From positions 54,426-118,425 of the forward strand of contig NZ_LWCS01000022.1 of NCBI RefSeq assembly GCF_001650495.1: a stretch of 64,000 bases of DNA. The letters are read 5' to 3'. This document shows positions 1 to 8,641 of the stretch, in pieces (position 1 is the first letter of the stretch; each line of letters begins with the position of its first letter). Position numbers and translations under genes: made by a program. The notes below the pieces were generated by a model, which was not told where the DNA came from, did no database searches, and worked only from the letters and a program-made list of their open reading frames with translations. Origin of the DNA: Mycolicibacterium iranicum. GTDB taxonomy: Bacteria; Actinomycetota; Actinomycetes; Mycobacteriales; Mycobacteriaceae.

Positions 1-2
1 AT

Positions 3-251
3 CACGGCCTACACGCGCCCGAATATGAATACCTTGAGCATGGGATGAATTGCATCGTATCAGCGGATAAAGTCGCGAGCTTTGCCGAGGCCTTAATTCG
101 CGCCCTTGGTGATCAGTCATTGCGGCAGAAGTTGAGAGAGGGCTGCGACTCATCGTTTCTAAAGTACACACTGCCGGCTATGGTGAACAATTATCTGAAT
201 GGCATGCTTGCTTGGAGTGCCCAACACGCCGGAAATACGAAAGCTAAATGA
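3..251 (+). CDS. Glycosyltransferase (GT4-like), C-terminal fragment cut by window start
   Basis: The frame is open from the window edge, so only the last 82 residues are visible. They read HGLHAPEYEYLEHGMNCIV and continue into a helix pattern ending VASFAEALIRALGDQSLRQK. This is the usual C-terminus of GT-B glycosyltransferases of family 4, where an E..NG..V loop binds the nucleotide-sugar and is followed by 'd...la.ai..ll.d..l...l'. An internal ATG at 45 exists, but the residues before it fit the family, so I do not take it as the start. The stop overlaps the ATG of the next glycosyltransferase (ATGA), which suggests one transcription unit. Donor and acceptor sugars cannot be told. The base composition is AT-richer than the rest of the window. 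Confidence 0.7.
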   Translation, partial: HGLHAPEYEYLEHGMNCIVSADKVASFAEALIRALGDQSLRQKLREGCDSSFLKYTLPAMVNNYLNGMLAWSAQHAGNTKAK

Positions 252-1333
252 AGGCCTCGGCATATCGGCGTCACCTGCTTCGGCGGTGGACGGTGAGTAT
301 CTGGGATCCGAATCACGTTAATCCGTACGGTGCGGAATTCATTAATGTGGTAGCGGCGGCCGGATTTGATGTTGTGGCGTGGCGTTCGCGCAGGTCGGCG
401 CCGATTCCAGGGGTCCGATCGATCAATTGGCTCTCCCGGTCCCGCGCATCAGATGGAAAACTTAGGGCGCTTATTCTTCGGGTTCTTGTACCGTGTATTT
501 TTGTCGGGTGGTCAATTGTTAAGCGTCGGACAATATGGATACTATGGACACGAGGCAGCCTCGAAATGCTGATATTTGCTGCGGTCGCGGGCGTATGGCC
601 TGTAGTCTTCGTGCATCACAATCCTGTTCCTGACCGCTTAGGCAACAACATTCAGCAATTGGTGGTCGGCCGCCTCGTGCGGGCCGCTGTGGGGGTGGTC
701 CTGCATAGCGAGAGGTATGCAGGACGCGTCTCCTTCGAGAATGCCGAGACCCATGTCGTCCCCCATCCTCCTTACACTCTGTGGCGGAACGGCAACCTCG
801 CGGTACAACCCCCGGGAACGCAAGTGAAATCGGCCGGAGTCTTGTACTTGGGCGAGATCCGCGCGGACAAGGGGGCAGACGACCTTCCTGAAATAATTGA
901 GCTAATGTCGTCAAACGGGTTACATTTGACTATAGTTAGTTTTGGACAATTGGCTTGCAGGCTTGCTGAGACGTATTCGTTAAGGAACGATGTCAGCTTT
1001 ACAGTTCAGCAAGAGCCTCTATCAGATGAAGTTGTTGCGGAAGCTCTACGCGCTTCTGAATTATTAATTGCTCCCTATCATAATGCCACTCAAAGCGGAA
1101 CTATAAATTTGGCATTCACCTATGGTATTGGAACAATTGCTTACGAATCGGGGGCCCTAGCGGAGATTCTTGTGTCGGAATCTCTGGTGAACCCGACTCC
1201 AGTTGCCCTTGTCGGAAGGGTCCAGAGCTGGCTTGACCGCAGGTGGAACTGCTACAGAACAACGCCCGAATTAGTTTCAGCACTGTGTATCGATCGGCTG
1301 AAGGAGATCGGGGACCATTTTGCGTCCGGATGA
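248..1333 (+). CDS. Putative glycosyltransferase (GT-B fold, GT4-like)
   Basis: A 361-residue protein that starts at an ATG overlapping the previous stop. The N-terminal half is Rossmann-like (SIWDPNHVNPYGAEFINVVAA, with VFVHHNPVPDR near 120). The C-terminal half has VLYLGEIRADKGADDLPEII near residue 200 and PYHNATQSGTINLAFTYGIG near 275, the places where GT4 enzymes carry the donor-binding loop and the E(x7)E-type region. The canonical EX7E motif is not clear, so the family call is tentative. It probably adds a sugar to the lipid-linked repeat unit on the cytoplasmic face, since it sits between another glycosyltransferase and a flippase. Low-GC codons such as tta, ata and aat are frequent. 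Confidence 0.7.
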   Translation: MKASAYRRHLLRRWTVSIWDPNHVNPYGAEFINVVAAAGFDVVAWRSRRSAPIPGVRSINWLSRSRASDGKLRALILRVLVPCIFVGWSIVKRRTIWILWTRGSLEMLIFAAVAGVWPVVFVHHNPVPDRLGNNIQQLVVGRLVRAAVGVVLHSERYAGRVSFENAETHVVPHPPYTLWRNGNLAVQPPGTQVKSAGVLYLGEIRADKGADDLPEIIELMSSNGLHLTIVSFGQLACRLAETYSLRNDVSFTVQQEPLSDEVVAEALRASELLIAPYHNATQSGTINLAFTYGIGTIAYESGALAEILVSESLVNPTPVALVGRVQSWLDRRWNCYRTTPELVSALCIDRLKEIGDHFASG

Positions 1334-2708
1334 GAATGATGGCGGGTCTGCCGGCAGATCAAAGCTTGCACGAGCTGAGAAACAAAGCATTTACTGGGCA
1401 ACTATTGTGCGGTTCGCCGGCGCGCCATTATCTGCATTAACTGGATTCATGGTGGCCGCCCTTATCATTCGGAGCACAAGCCCAATCGAGTTTGGCATCA
1501 TCAATATGATCGCGACGTCAGTCGCACTACTTCCATTCGCTGATCTTGGACTCGGGGCCGCGGTCACTACCGCTGCCGCCAATCTGGCCACAGGATCGCA
1601 AAGATCTGTTGAAGAATTCGTCGCTACAGTTGTGGCGGCTCTGAAGGTTCTGGCCGTTGTTGTGATTGCAATTGGCTTGCTCGCGGTGTGCGGGGCCGTG
1701 TTCGATCTTTGGGGCGAGCTTTTCGGTTTATCATTGAGTCGGCGCGATGAGTGGATTGTGGCTGGCGTATTCATCACTTTTTCGTTAAGCGTGCCGCTTG
1801 GGCTTGGAGCCCGAGTGCTGATCGGAATTGGGAAGACGCACTTTGTCGCTGCGATGGCGCCTGCGATTTCAGTGGTCGTGCTCGCGTGGACTGTCGTCCT
1901 CGTTCACCTGGGATTGCCCCCCCTTACGTTAAGTATGCCGCCCATTCTGGCCGTCGTAATCGTGAACGGCTTTGGAGCCGCGATGGCATATCTTGCGCTA
2001 AGGAGAATTGGCGTCCGAGGCTGGTCTTCGGCAACAAAAGTCGAGGGAAAACTACTAGCCGGATCGTTCGCCATGTTGGTGATTATGGTCACCCTGCCTG
2101 CTGGGCTTCAATCAGGACGAATAACGATTTCTCATTTGGGTTCCGAAAGTGACTTGGCAAGATACTCGCTCGCATTCCAATTATATGGAGCGGGGTACGC
2201 GGCAGTCGCTGCTGGCGGCGCTGCGTTGTGGCCGATCTTTGTAAAGCGAAGAAATGGAGTGAGAGCGACGCTGAAGCTGTGGCGCAATTCGCTGTTGCTT
2301 GGTGCACTAGTCGGCCTCATTGGACTTGCGGTTCTCACAATCACTGCACCACCCATTTCAGTGTTGATATCTGGGGGTTCGATTCGCGTCAGTCACGAAT
2401 TGGGTTTACTTTTCGGAGCTCTATTTTTGGCACAAGCGGTGCACTTACCTAGCGGCATGATGCTAACTGTCCCGTCCGAGCTGAAGTGGCAGGCGTGGTG
2501 CAGCACCGTTACTGGGGGAGCTGCAATTGTCGCTGCGGTGTTGTTGGTTCCGGTCTTAGGTGCCAGCGGTGCCGTTCTCGCGGCGGCGTCAGCCGTAATT
2601 ATGTTCCAGGTCATTCCAGACCTATTTTGGGGAGCAACTTTGGTAAGGCGTAGGCGGGGCTCGGCTTCGAGTGCGGTGAACAGCGAAATGGGGCAGCCAA
2701 GTGGATGA
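1320..2708 (+). CDS. Wzx-like polysaccharide flippase (MOP superfamily)
   Basis: A 462-residue integral membrane protein with about 12 hydrophobic segments. The N-terminal segment, SIYWATIVRFAGAPLSALTG followed by IIRSTSPIEFGIINMI and ADLGLGAAVTTAAA, is typical of polysaccharide_synt/Wzx transporters ('..Y.g......dlGl....'). Such proteins move undecaprenyl-diphosphate-linked repeat units across the plasma membrane. It starts at a TTG that overlaps the preceding stop by 14 bases, and its end overlaps the next gene by 8 bases, so it is translationally packed in the operon. In Wzx/Wzy systems the flippase partners with the polymerase, and a candidate lies at 4230-5585. Good family confidence; the substrate is unknown. 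Confidence 0.8.
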   Translation: MRPDENDGGSAGRSKLARAEKQSIYWATIVRFAGAPLSALTGFMVAALIIRSTSPIEFGIINMIATSVALLPFADLGLGAAVTTAAANLATGSQRSVEEFVATVVAALKVLAVVVIAIGLLAVCGAVFDLWGELFGLSLSRRDEWIVAGVFITFSLSVPLGLGARVLIGIGKTHFVAAMAPAISVVVLAWTVVLVHLGLPPLTLSMPPILAVVIVNGFGAAMAYLALRRIGVRGWSSATKVEGKLLAGSFAMLVIMVTLPAGLQSGRITISHLGSESDLARYSLAFQLYGAGYAAVAAGGAALWPIFVKRRNGVRATLKLWRNSLLLGALVGLIGLAVLTITAPPISVLISGGSIRVSHELGLLFGALFLAQAVHLPSGMMLTVPSELKWQAWCSTVTGGAAIVAAVLLVPVLGASGAVLAAASAVIMFQVIPDLFWGATLVRRRRGSASSAVNSEMGQPSG

Positions 2709-3594
2709 CTTGAACGAGTACGTGGGTGGAAGCCGGCACCTTGTTCGCCGGTCGATGAAGACCTCAACGGATCCGTTGCTGTCAATAATCACTGTTACTT
2801 TCAATGATCGCGTCGCTTTGGAGTCGACACTCGCCAGCTGCCGCAGGCAACGTGGCGAGCGCGAAGACTGTGAGTTCATAGTTATCGACGGCGGCTCCAC
2901 CGACGGTAGTCACGAGATAATTGGGACGTTTCATGATGTGATAACGGCGTATGCGTCGGAGCCAGACAGAGGTATATATGACGCGATGAACAAGGGCTTG
3001 GCGGCCGCATCTGGCACTTACGTAATGTACTTGAATGCTGGCGACGTTTGGGCTGATGAATCCTCGCTACAGGCGGTGCGCCAAGCGCTCGTCGACAATG
3101 AATCCTGCGAATGGCTTATTGGCGGAGCGGTGACTCTCGACGGTGGGAAATCGGCGCGACGAATCAAGAATATCCCGCACTCTTGGCTCCGCCATGCTTT
3201 CGGCATTCAGCCTCATTGTCACCAGTCGACTTTTGTTCGACGCGCCTTGATGTCATCGATTGGCGGTTTCAGCGAGGCATACGAGTTTGCTGGAGACTTC
3301 GATCTCATTCTCCGTATTGGCCTAATCGCTCCGCCTGCTTATTTAGATCGAGTGGTGGTCACATATGCTGGCGGGGGGGTAAGTGCAATTAACGGAGCAA
3401 AGATACCTAGGCTCCAACATCGCATTAGGTCTGACCGGTTTCAAATGAGTCCTATTGTGAGGACTTTAGATTTAAGTTACGTTCGCTATCAGTTGCTACG
3501 CCGGGGCTTGCACCCCTATGTAAGTCTTGTCAAAGGGCTTGTTCAATCTGAACGCAGAACTAGGTGTGAAACTGAAAGTCCTAACAACCATTAG
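2701..3594 (+). CDS. Glycosyltransferase family 2 (WcaA-like)
   Basis: A 297-residue GT-A enzyme. The sequence LLSIITVTFNDRVALESTLA is followed by FIVIDGGSTDGSHEII (nucleotide-binding DGGSTDGT-like motif), then SEPDRGIYDAMNKGLAAASG and YLNAGDVW, where the metal-binding DxD position is replaced by N-A-G-D, as in colanic-acid-type WcaA/WcaE relatives. HCHQSTFVRR and AGDFDLILRIG further on also fit this subfamily. Starts are possible at GTG 2701 (overlapping the flippase stop) or ATG 2755, and the homology begins only after 2755. It probably transfers one sugar of the repeat unit. It is co-directional with its upstream neighbours. Confidence 0.85.
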   Translation: MDDLNEYVGGSRHLVRRSMKTSTDPLLSIITVTFNDRVALESTLASCRRQRGEREDCEFIVIDGGSTDGSHEIIGTFHDVITAYASEPDRGIYDAMNKGLAAASGTYVMYLNAGDVWADESSLQAVRQALVDNESCEWLIGGAVTLDGGKSARRIKNIPHSWLRHAFGIQPHCHQSTFVRRALMSSIGGFSEAYEFAGDFDLILRIGLIAPPAYLDRVVVTYAGGGVSAINGAKIPRLQHRIRSDRFQMSPIVRTLDLSYVRYQLLRRGLHPYVSLVKGLVQSERRTRCETESPNNH

Positions 3595-3628
3595 TAGCAT
3601 TCGGTGAGAAGTTCGGGAGGTAGAACCG

Positions 3629-4201
3629 ATGATTCGAGAGTCAGGTTTGCGGCGAGTCCTGCAGTCGGCGTACGCGGGAGTCTTACTGTACGCAACGTAC
3701 TTGGTCGGGCGTATGCCTAGTAAATCAGTCCGAATATTTGCAGCGGAGCGCATTTTAGGCGTAGAAATTCACAAGACTGCGCAGATTTACCGCTGGCGAG
3801 ATCTTCGCAATGGTCCGGGCATTAGTATCGGTGCGGGCACAATAGTGGGAACTGACTGCACTTTGGACGGTCGACTGGGGATATCGATCGGCCGCAGTGT
3901 AAATATTTCCAGCGAGGTGGCATTTTGGACGCTACAGCACGATAAGGACAGCCCCTCGTTCGCCACAAGGGGTGGGCCAATAACTGTAGGGGATCGGGCA
4001 TGGGTAAGCTTCCGTGCCGTAATACTGCCCAATGTGTCTATTGGGGAAGGTGCGGTTATCGCCGCCGGGGCGGTCGTAACTAAAGATGTCCCCGCTTATA
4101 CCGTTGTTGGGGGCATTCCCGCGAGACGGATCGGAGAGAGGAGTCGAGACGTTGACTATGAGTGGACGGATTCTCGCGTGCGCGCTCCCTGGTTCGTTTA
4201 A
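3629..4201 (+). CDS. WcaF/WbbJ-like hexapeptide-repeat acetyltransferase
   Basis: A 190-residue left-handed beta-helix acyltransferase. Hexapeptide repeats run from about residue 55 (GISIGAGTIVGTDCTLDGRL) to 165 (NVSIGEGAVIAAGAVVTKDV, then PAYTVVGGIPARRIGER), which is the signature C-terminus of WcaF, NodL and maltose-acetyltransferase-type enzymes. These use acetyl-CoA to O-acetylate sugars. The motif AFWTLQHDKDSPSF holds the H that serves as general base in the family. A strong ribosome binding site (GGGAGGT near 3618) precedes the ATG. Last gene of the plus-strand run, convergent with the Wzy-like gene. It probably decorates the exopolysaccharide. Confidence 0.8.
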   Translation: MIRESGLRRVLQSAYAGVLLYATYLVGRMPSKSVRIFAAERILGVEIHKTAQIYRWRDLRNGPGISIGAGTIVGTDCTLDGRLGISIGRSVNISSEVAFWTLQHDKDSPSFATRGGPITVGDRAWVSFRAVILPNVSIGEGAVIAAGAVVTKDVPAYTVVGGIPARRIGERSRDVDYEWTDSRVRAPWFV

Positions 4202-4229
4202 TTTGCTGGAGATTGTCCTGACGCGTGCA

Positions 4230-5585
4230 TTATCGGTAAGCTTCCGGTTCATCCGCTAATCGAGGTACCGTAGCCTTCGGCCTCGAGCAGGGGCTTAACG
4301 GGAGAAGTATTGCCAGCGCTAATACGCCGTAGCGAAGATTGGTGACGGGTGAGAAAGCCATATCCCAGAGTGCGACGCAAGATGCCAGTATTCCTAGGGC
4401 CCCTATCGTGCCCCGCGCGGCGCCGGTCACCAGACCCCCGAGCAGCCTCCAGGTGATTACTCCTGAAAGGAGTAAGCCTGGAATGCCGAACAATAGCCAA
4501 AGGTCACCTATGATCGAGTGTAATTCGAGTCGATTGTCAAATAAGTATTCTTGAACATAAGGGTGGTCTCTGTCGATTCCCAGTCCGACCAACCCGGCCA
4601 GCCCAGCCGAGACATCGGCCGTGTTAGGTACTACGCCCGGACCAAATCCGAAAGGTCTGGCCTGAAAGAGTTCGAAGCCGGCTGCCCACTCCGGCCGAGC
4701 GCCGACGATTAGAGTCACCTCGCCGTTGCGGGTTTGAACGACCGCTTGCTTGCGCAAAGATTCTCCCAGCCAGCCGCTTAATAGAGCGGTCGACGCAAGG
4801 AAGTACAGAGCGATTACCGATGCCGACATAACTGCGACAGTCCGCGTGTGGATACTACGGTTCGGATCTCGCCCCCATGGTGTCACAAGAACGGCGATTG
4901 CGGCGAGGATACTAAGCGCTGCGAAGCTGCGTGAATGTTCGATAATGCTGATACCAGCCAAGGCTGTGAGCGACAGAACGCTCTGGAGTCGAGAACGCGC
5001 TACTGCGAGCAAAAGCATCGCAACTGGGAATGCGAATGCGTATTTCCAAGGGTTCGCAGCCGTGGCCGTCGCTTGGCTGACGACCGCTTCGGCAATGAGG
5101 CCGATGGCGTACAAAGCTGCGGTAGTTGGCGTTCCAATTACTGAGCGCGACCACAGGAGCACATAAAGCGTGACCCCGGTAGTGAAAATGAGTAAAAGTA
5201 TACGGATTTCGAGTCGCTGGTTCAGTGAACGGCTCAGCTCACCCGCGGTTATGCTGGCGAGGATGGGGCCGAAGGCGAGACAGGTCGCCCAGAGTGAAAG
5301 TAAAAGTTTAGTCCCTCGGTATTTCGTAGCAGCTGGCAGAGCAATTGGAGCGAGAATTAAACCGATGACGGCGCCGACGCTGAGAGTGGAAGCGCCTACG
5401 GAGCTCAGCGGTAGTAGCGGCACAAGCAGAATGATCGCGATTCGCTGAGGGTCGGGCTGTCGTCGCAAGCTCGCTATGTGACGATGGGACTGGAGGCTTG
5501 AAGTCATGGTCATTCCGTTGACATGGTTGTTGAGGCGAGGACGAGCTTGAACGCCGGTCGGCATCGCGGCAGTGCCCTCCCTCAT
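4230..5585 (-). CDS. O-antigen polymerase/ligase-like membrane protein (Wzy/WaaL family candidate)
   Basis: A 451-residue protein with some 10-12 transmembrane stretches and one large extracytoplasmic loop near residues 265-345, containing ARPFGFGPGVVPN and RDHPYVQEYLFDNRLELHS, followed by GDLWLLFGIPGLLL. This layout, and the H..y.E.....G..G pattern, match the Wzy_C/O-antigen ligase family. It is the likely partner of the flippase at 1320-2708 in polymerising the repeat unit outside the membrane. It is the only gene of this block on the minus strand. The first ATG (5585) is followed by GGGAGGG and a second ATG at 5564, which may be the real start. Assignment to polymerase rather than ligase is an inference. 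Confidence 0.65.
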   Translation of the reverse strand: MREGTAAMPTGVQARPRLNNHVNGMTMTSSLQSHRHIASLRRQPDPQRIAIILLVPLLPLSSVGASTLSVGAVIGLILAPIALPAATKYRGTKLLLSLWATCLAFGPILASITAGELSRSLNQRLEIRILLLIFTTGVTLYVLLWSRSVIGTPTTAALYAIGLIAEAVVSQATATAANPWKYAFAFPVAMLLLAVARSRLQSVLSLTALAGISIIEHSRSFAALSILAAIAVLVTPWGRDPNRSIHTRTVAVMSASVIALYFLASTALLSGWLGESLRKQAVVQTRNGEVTLIVGARPEWAAGFELFQARPFGFGPGVVPNTADVSAGLAGLVGLGIDRDHPYVQEYLFDNRLELHSIIGDLWLLFGIPGLLLSGVITWRLLGGLVTGAARGTIGALGILASCVALWDMAFSPVTNLRYGVLALAILLPLSPCSRPKATVPRLADEPEAYR

Positions 5586-6329
5586 AGTGATTAGAGTACT
5601 TAGTGGCTGTGATGTCTAGCTAGAGGGTTTGCTGCACGGATAGGTGACATCTTGACCTGACCTACCTGTTGGGTTCCAGTCGTGGTGGCTAACTGACGGC
5701 GGTAAGGGTGTCGTTGTTGAAGGATAGTTCGTACTCGATCGGGGTGCGGTAGATCAGCGGCGAGTGGCGCGGCTGACTGGAGATATTGCTATTTGGGTTG
5801 GAACCGGCATCAACGAGGCGCGTAGTACCCGTCGTGAAATCCAGCTCGAAGTTTTGGTGATCGTGAAAATCATGGCGATCGATCGTAATAGCCGGATACC
5901 GTTCATTGCTTTCCTGAAGATGGTAAGTGCAATGGCTGGTCTTGTTTGAGAATGGCAACCAGCGGATGATTTGGCGAAAAGCAGCGATTTGATGGCGCGC
6001 GCAGCAAAGGTACTGGGAACGGCCCCCGCAAGTCGGCCCGAGTACATCCGTATCACGGCAAGGCTATCGACTTCATGGTTCCCCCGACATGCTTGTTAGA
6101 TGAGTTCTGCCGTGGCGACTGCTGGGCGTCGAGTATGTATCTGTGGCCCCGCGCCACCGGCCCTGCAGCACATCCCTGATCAGTGCTTCGTCTCCAACTT
6201 TTGCTCAGTGTGGCAGGGCCGACACCACGGAGTTCGGCGTGTCTCTGGTGATCTGACATAGTTGCGCCGATAGTGGGCGCGCTGCGCTGGTGTGGATATC
6301 CAGCACGCTTAAAGTTAAGGAGAGTTAAT
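5586..6329. other. Intergenic debris region with transposase remnant
   Basis: About 740 bases without an intact gene. It holds the 3' end of an IS3-type transposase on the minus strand (listed separately) and a plus-strand stretch from about 5950 to 6090 that reads DDLAKSSDLMARAAKVLGTA and on to a stop. That stretch looks like protein sequence but I cannot place it. No full reading frame with good codon usage is seen. The region separates the AT-rich glycosyltransferase block from the sugar transferase block, so it may be an old insertion or recombination scar. Confidence 0.5.
5689..5772 (-). pseudogene. IS3-family transposase (OrfB) C-terminal remnant
   Basis: Read on the minus strand, the last 27 codons give PRHSPLIYRTPIEYELSFNN and a short tail before a TAG stop. 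This matches the conserved end of IS3-type integrase-core transposases, usually '(R)RRHSALGY.(S/T)P.EYE'. Everything upstream (plus-strand positions above about 5775) loses similarity, and there is no DDE domain, so this is a decayed fragment and not a working element. No inverted terminal repeats could be recognised beside it. Confidence 0.6.
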
Positions 6330-6860
6330 CTGCGGCTGCTTTTTGTTTGCACAGGGAACATTTGTCGATCGCCGACGGCGGAGCGACTGTCCGTTGCATT
6401 CTTGGCGCAGCGCCAGGCCTTGGGCTTAACGGTATTGAGCGCGGGCACGCAAGCGTCTGTTGGGCATCCAGTCCACCATGAGGCTGCTCGTGCACTGGAA
6501 CATTTGGGCGGCGACGCTGAGGGTTTTCGAGCCCGGCAGCTGACGCCAAAGCTCGCGTCGTCGTGCGATCTGATCATTGCTATGACGAAAGCGCACCGGG
6601 ACAATATTTTGGAACGTTCGCCGCGGCTGCTTCGCCGTACCTTCACCTTGGCGGAAGTGTCACTACTGGCGTCAGATAAGGGCGCACAGTTCGTCGATGA
6701 TCTGGCCGCGCTGCGACCTTCCTTGGGCGGAGAGGTACTCCGGGACGTCGAGGATCCGATAGGTAGAGAGCCGGAGTTTTTTGCGGCGATCGCCGGGCAG
6801 ATCATGAGCCTTCTACCCCCGGTGCTGGACCTTTGTTGCAGAGAAGTGGCCTTGCGATGA
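6330..6860 (+). CDS. Low-molecular-weight protein-tyrosine phosphatase (Wzb-like)
   Basis: A cytoplasmic phosphatase of 176 residues from this start. The P-loop is VCTGNICRSPTAERL (CX5R plus S), and the general-acid DP pair is probably in DVEDPIGREPEFF near the C-terminus. In EPS loci such enzymes dephosphorylate the tyrosine autokinase (Wzc) or the sugar transferase. No kinase gene is visible in the window. Start choice: family members begin MRLLFVCTGN, and here the matching codon is CTG at 6330, 7 bases after AAGGAG (6317-6322). The nearest ATG in frame is 6273, which would add 19 non-homologous residues. I favour the CTG but cannot prove it. Upstream of the sugar transferase. Confidence 0.8.
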   Translation: MRLLFVCTGNICRSPTAERLSVAFLAQRQALGLTVLSAGTQASVGHPVHHEAARALEHLGGDAEGFRARQLTPKLASSCDLIIAMTKAHRDNILERSPRLLRRTFTLAEVSLLASDKGAQFVDDLAALRPSLGGEVLRDVEDPIGREPEFFAAIAGQIMSLLPPVLDLCCREVALR

Positions 6861-7135
6861 CATCACTGCGTGGACGACTCACCTCAGCTGCTTCGAGATG
6901 CAGTAGTGCTTAAGGGCACGTCGTGGTGAAAGCGCGGCGCCGGTGCTTCGTTGAAACGAGGTCCGAGCAAGCATCGACCCCGCCATGCTCGAAGATGCCT
7001 CTTCGGGTACTTAGCGGATCTGCATCCGCGTGTCTATTTTGTTACGTTGCTGAGCGAACATCTGGTTCCGGTTGAGAAGTCCGTCAGGATTGGGATAAAG
7101 TTCCTGCCCAAGGGGTTGAACGTCTGGGGGGGCAC
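6861..7135. other. Intergenic region before sugar transferase
   Basis: About 275 bases without a convincing gene. The short open frames here have atypical codon use. The last part contains a G-rich ribosome binding site (GGGGGGG just before the ATG at 7136) for the sugar transferase. No clear terminator or promoter is recognised. Confidence 0.4.
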
Positions 7136-8641
7136 ATGACGGCAGTGAATGATCAGCTGGAAGTCGCAGCAAACATCGCACCGATACCGGCGAAGGTCCC
7201 GGCGTGGCAACGGGGGTATGCACGCCGGCTCATCGTGGTGGACACGATCGGTGTTGCTTTTGCTGTGGGTCTCGCGCAGTGGCTGCGATTCGGGGGCCTC
7301 GGTGGCGATGTTTCGGCGGTAGGCGGCCCGACCTTCGGCAGCCTCGATTACATCGTTGTGTCTGCGGGGATCGCCGCTCTGTGGCTGGCAGCGCTGTCAA
7401 TCAATAATTCCCGATCAACGCGTGTCATCGGGTCCGGGGCCGAGGAGTACCGGCGCGTTTGGTTGGCCACGCTGTCAGTCTTCGGCGGTGTAGCCATTAT
7501 CTCAATGCTGTTCAAGCTGGAGATAGCGCGCGGGTATCTGATGATCGCCCTACCAGCCGGTCTTCTGTTTCTCGGTCTGTTCCGATGGATTGCGAGGCAA
7601 CTGGTCATTCGGGCTCGCGATAAGCGCGGCCATTGCATCACCCGCGTGCTGGTGGTCGGCAGTCCTTCAGCAGTCCGCGACCTGACGTCCTCCCTGGCAC
7701 GAGATGTCGGATCCGAGTACGAGGTCGTAGGCGCGTGCGTGCCTGGTCCGTTGTTGCGGACGAAGATCGACGTCCCTGGCGTGGGGAGCATCCCGACATT
7801 CGGTGATGAATCGAACGTTGTAGGAGCCGTCACAGCGACGAACAGCAATGCAGTTGCCGTCACAGCTACCGAGCGTCTCAACGGCCGCGGTATTCGCGAC
7901 CTCTCGTGGGAGTTGGAGAAGCTGGACATTGACCTCCTGGTCGCGCCGGGCGTCGTCGACATCGCCGGGCCCCGACTCCAGATGCGTCCCGTCTCCGGTC
8001 TCCCGTTGATTCACGTCGAAAAGCCTCAGTATCACGGTGCGAAGCGTTTCCAGAAGCGACTGTTCGACATCACGTTCTCCAGCGCCGTGCTCCTGTTTGG
8101 TCTCCCGCTACTGATCCCAGTCGCTATTGCGATCAAACTGACCAGCCGGGGTCCGGTCTTCTACCGGTCGGAGCGCATCGGCCTGGATGGCAACCCGTTC
8201 CAGATGATCAAGTTCCGCACCATGGTCGACGGCGCGGACAAGATGGTCGACAAGCTCGCAGCGCACAACGAGTGCGAAGGCGGAGTGCTCTTCAAGATCC
8301 GTGAGGATCCACGCGTCACCCCCATTGGAAAACTGTTGCGTAAGTACAGCATCGACGAGTTGCCACAGTTCATCAATGTCCTCAAACGTGACATGAGCGT
8401 GGTGGGTCCTCGTCCTCCACTGGCCAAAGAGGTCAAGACGTATGACGACTACGCCAAGCGTCGCTTGTTGGTTCGTCCCGGAATCACTGGCCTGTGGCAG
8501 GTCAGTGGACGTTCCGACTTGTCCTGGGAGGACTCGGTTCGTCTCGACCTCTTCTATGTCGAGAATTGGTCAATGATCGCGGATCTCCTGATTTCAGTGA
8601 AGACGGTCAAGGCGGTCTTCGGGCACTCGGGGGCTTACTGA
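7136..8641 (+). CDS. Polyprenyl-phosphate glycosyl-1-phosphate transferase (WbaP/WcaJ/CpsE-like)
   Basis: A 501-residue initiating sugar transferase. The N-terminal half has four to five transmembrane helices (residues 25-160), then a CoA-binding-like Rossmann domain (about 165-290, VLVVGSPSAVRDLTSS). The catalytic bacterial sugar transferase domain is at about 300-501, with RLFDITFSSAVLLFGLP (membrane re-entrant helix), GPVFYRSERIGLDGNPFQMI then KFRTM, DELPQFINVLKRDMSVVGPR and PGITGLWQVSGRSDLSWED. These are the hallmark motifs of the PF02397 family. It transfers a hexose-1-phosphate to decaprenyl/undecaprenyl phosphate at the cytoplasmic membrane and starts repeat-unit synthesis. GC content is closer to the core genome than that of the glycosyltransferases at 1-5 kb. 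Confidence 0.9.
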   Translation: MTAVNDQLEVAANIAPIPAKVPAWQRGYARRLIVVDTIGVAFAVGLAQWLRFGGLGGDVSAVGGPTFGSLDYIVVSAGIAALWLAALSINNSRSTRVIGSGAEEYRRVWLATLSVFGGVAIISMLFKLEIARGYLMIALPAGLLFLGLFRWIARQLVIRARDKRGHCITRVLVVGSPSAVRDLTSSLARDVGSEYEVVGACVPGPLLRTKIDVPGVGSIPTFGDESNVVGAVTATNSNAVAVTATERLNGRGIRDLSWELEKLDIDLLVAPGVVDIAGPRLQMRPVSGLPLIHVEKPQYHGAKRFQKRLFDITFSSAVLLFGLPLLIPVAIAIKLTSRGPVFYRSERIGLDGNPFQMIKFRTMVDGADKMVDKLAAHNECEGGVLFKIREDPRVTPIGKLLRKYSIDELPQFINVLKRDMSVVGPRPPLAKEVKTYDDYAKRRLLVRPGITGLWQVSGRSDLSWEDSVRLDLFYVENWSMIADLLISVKTVKAVFGHSGAY

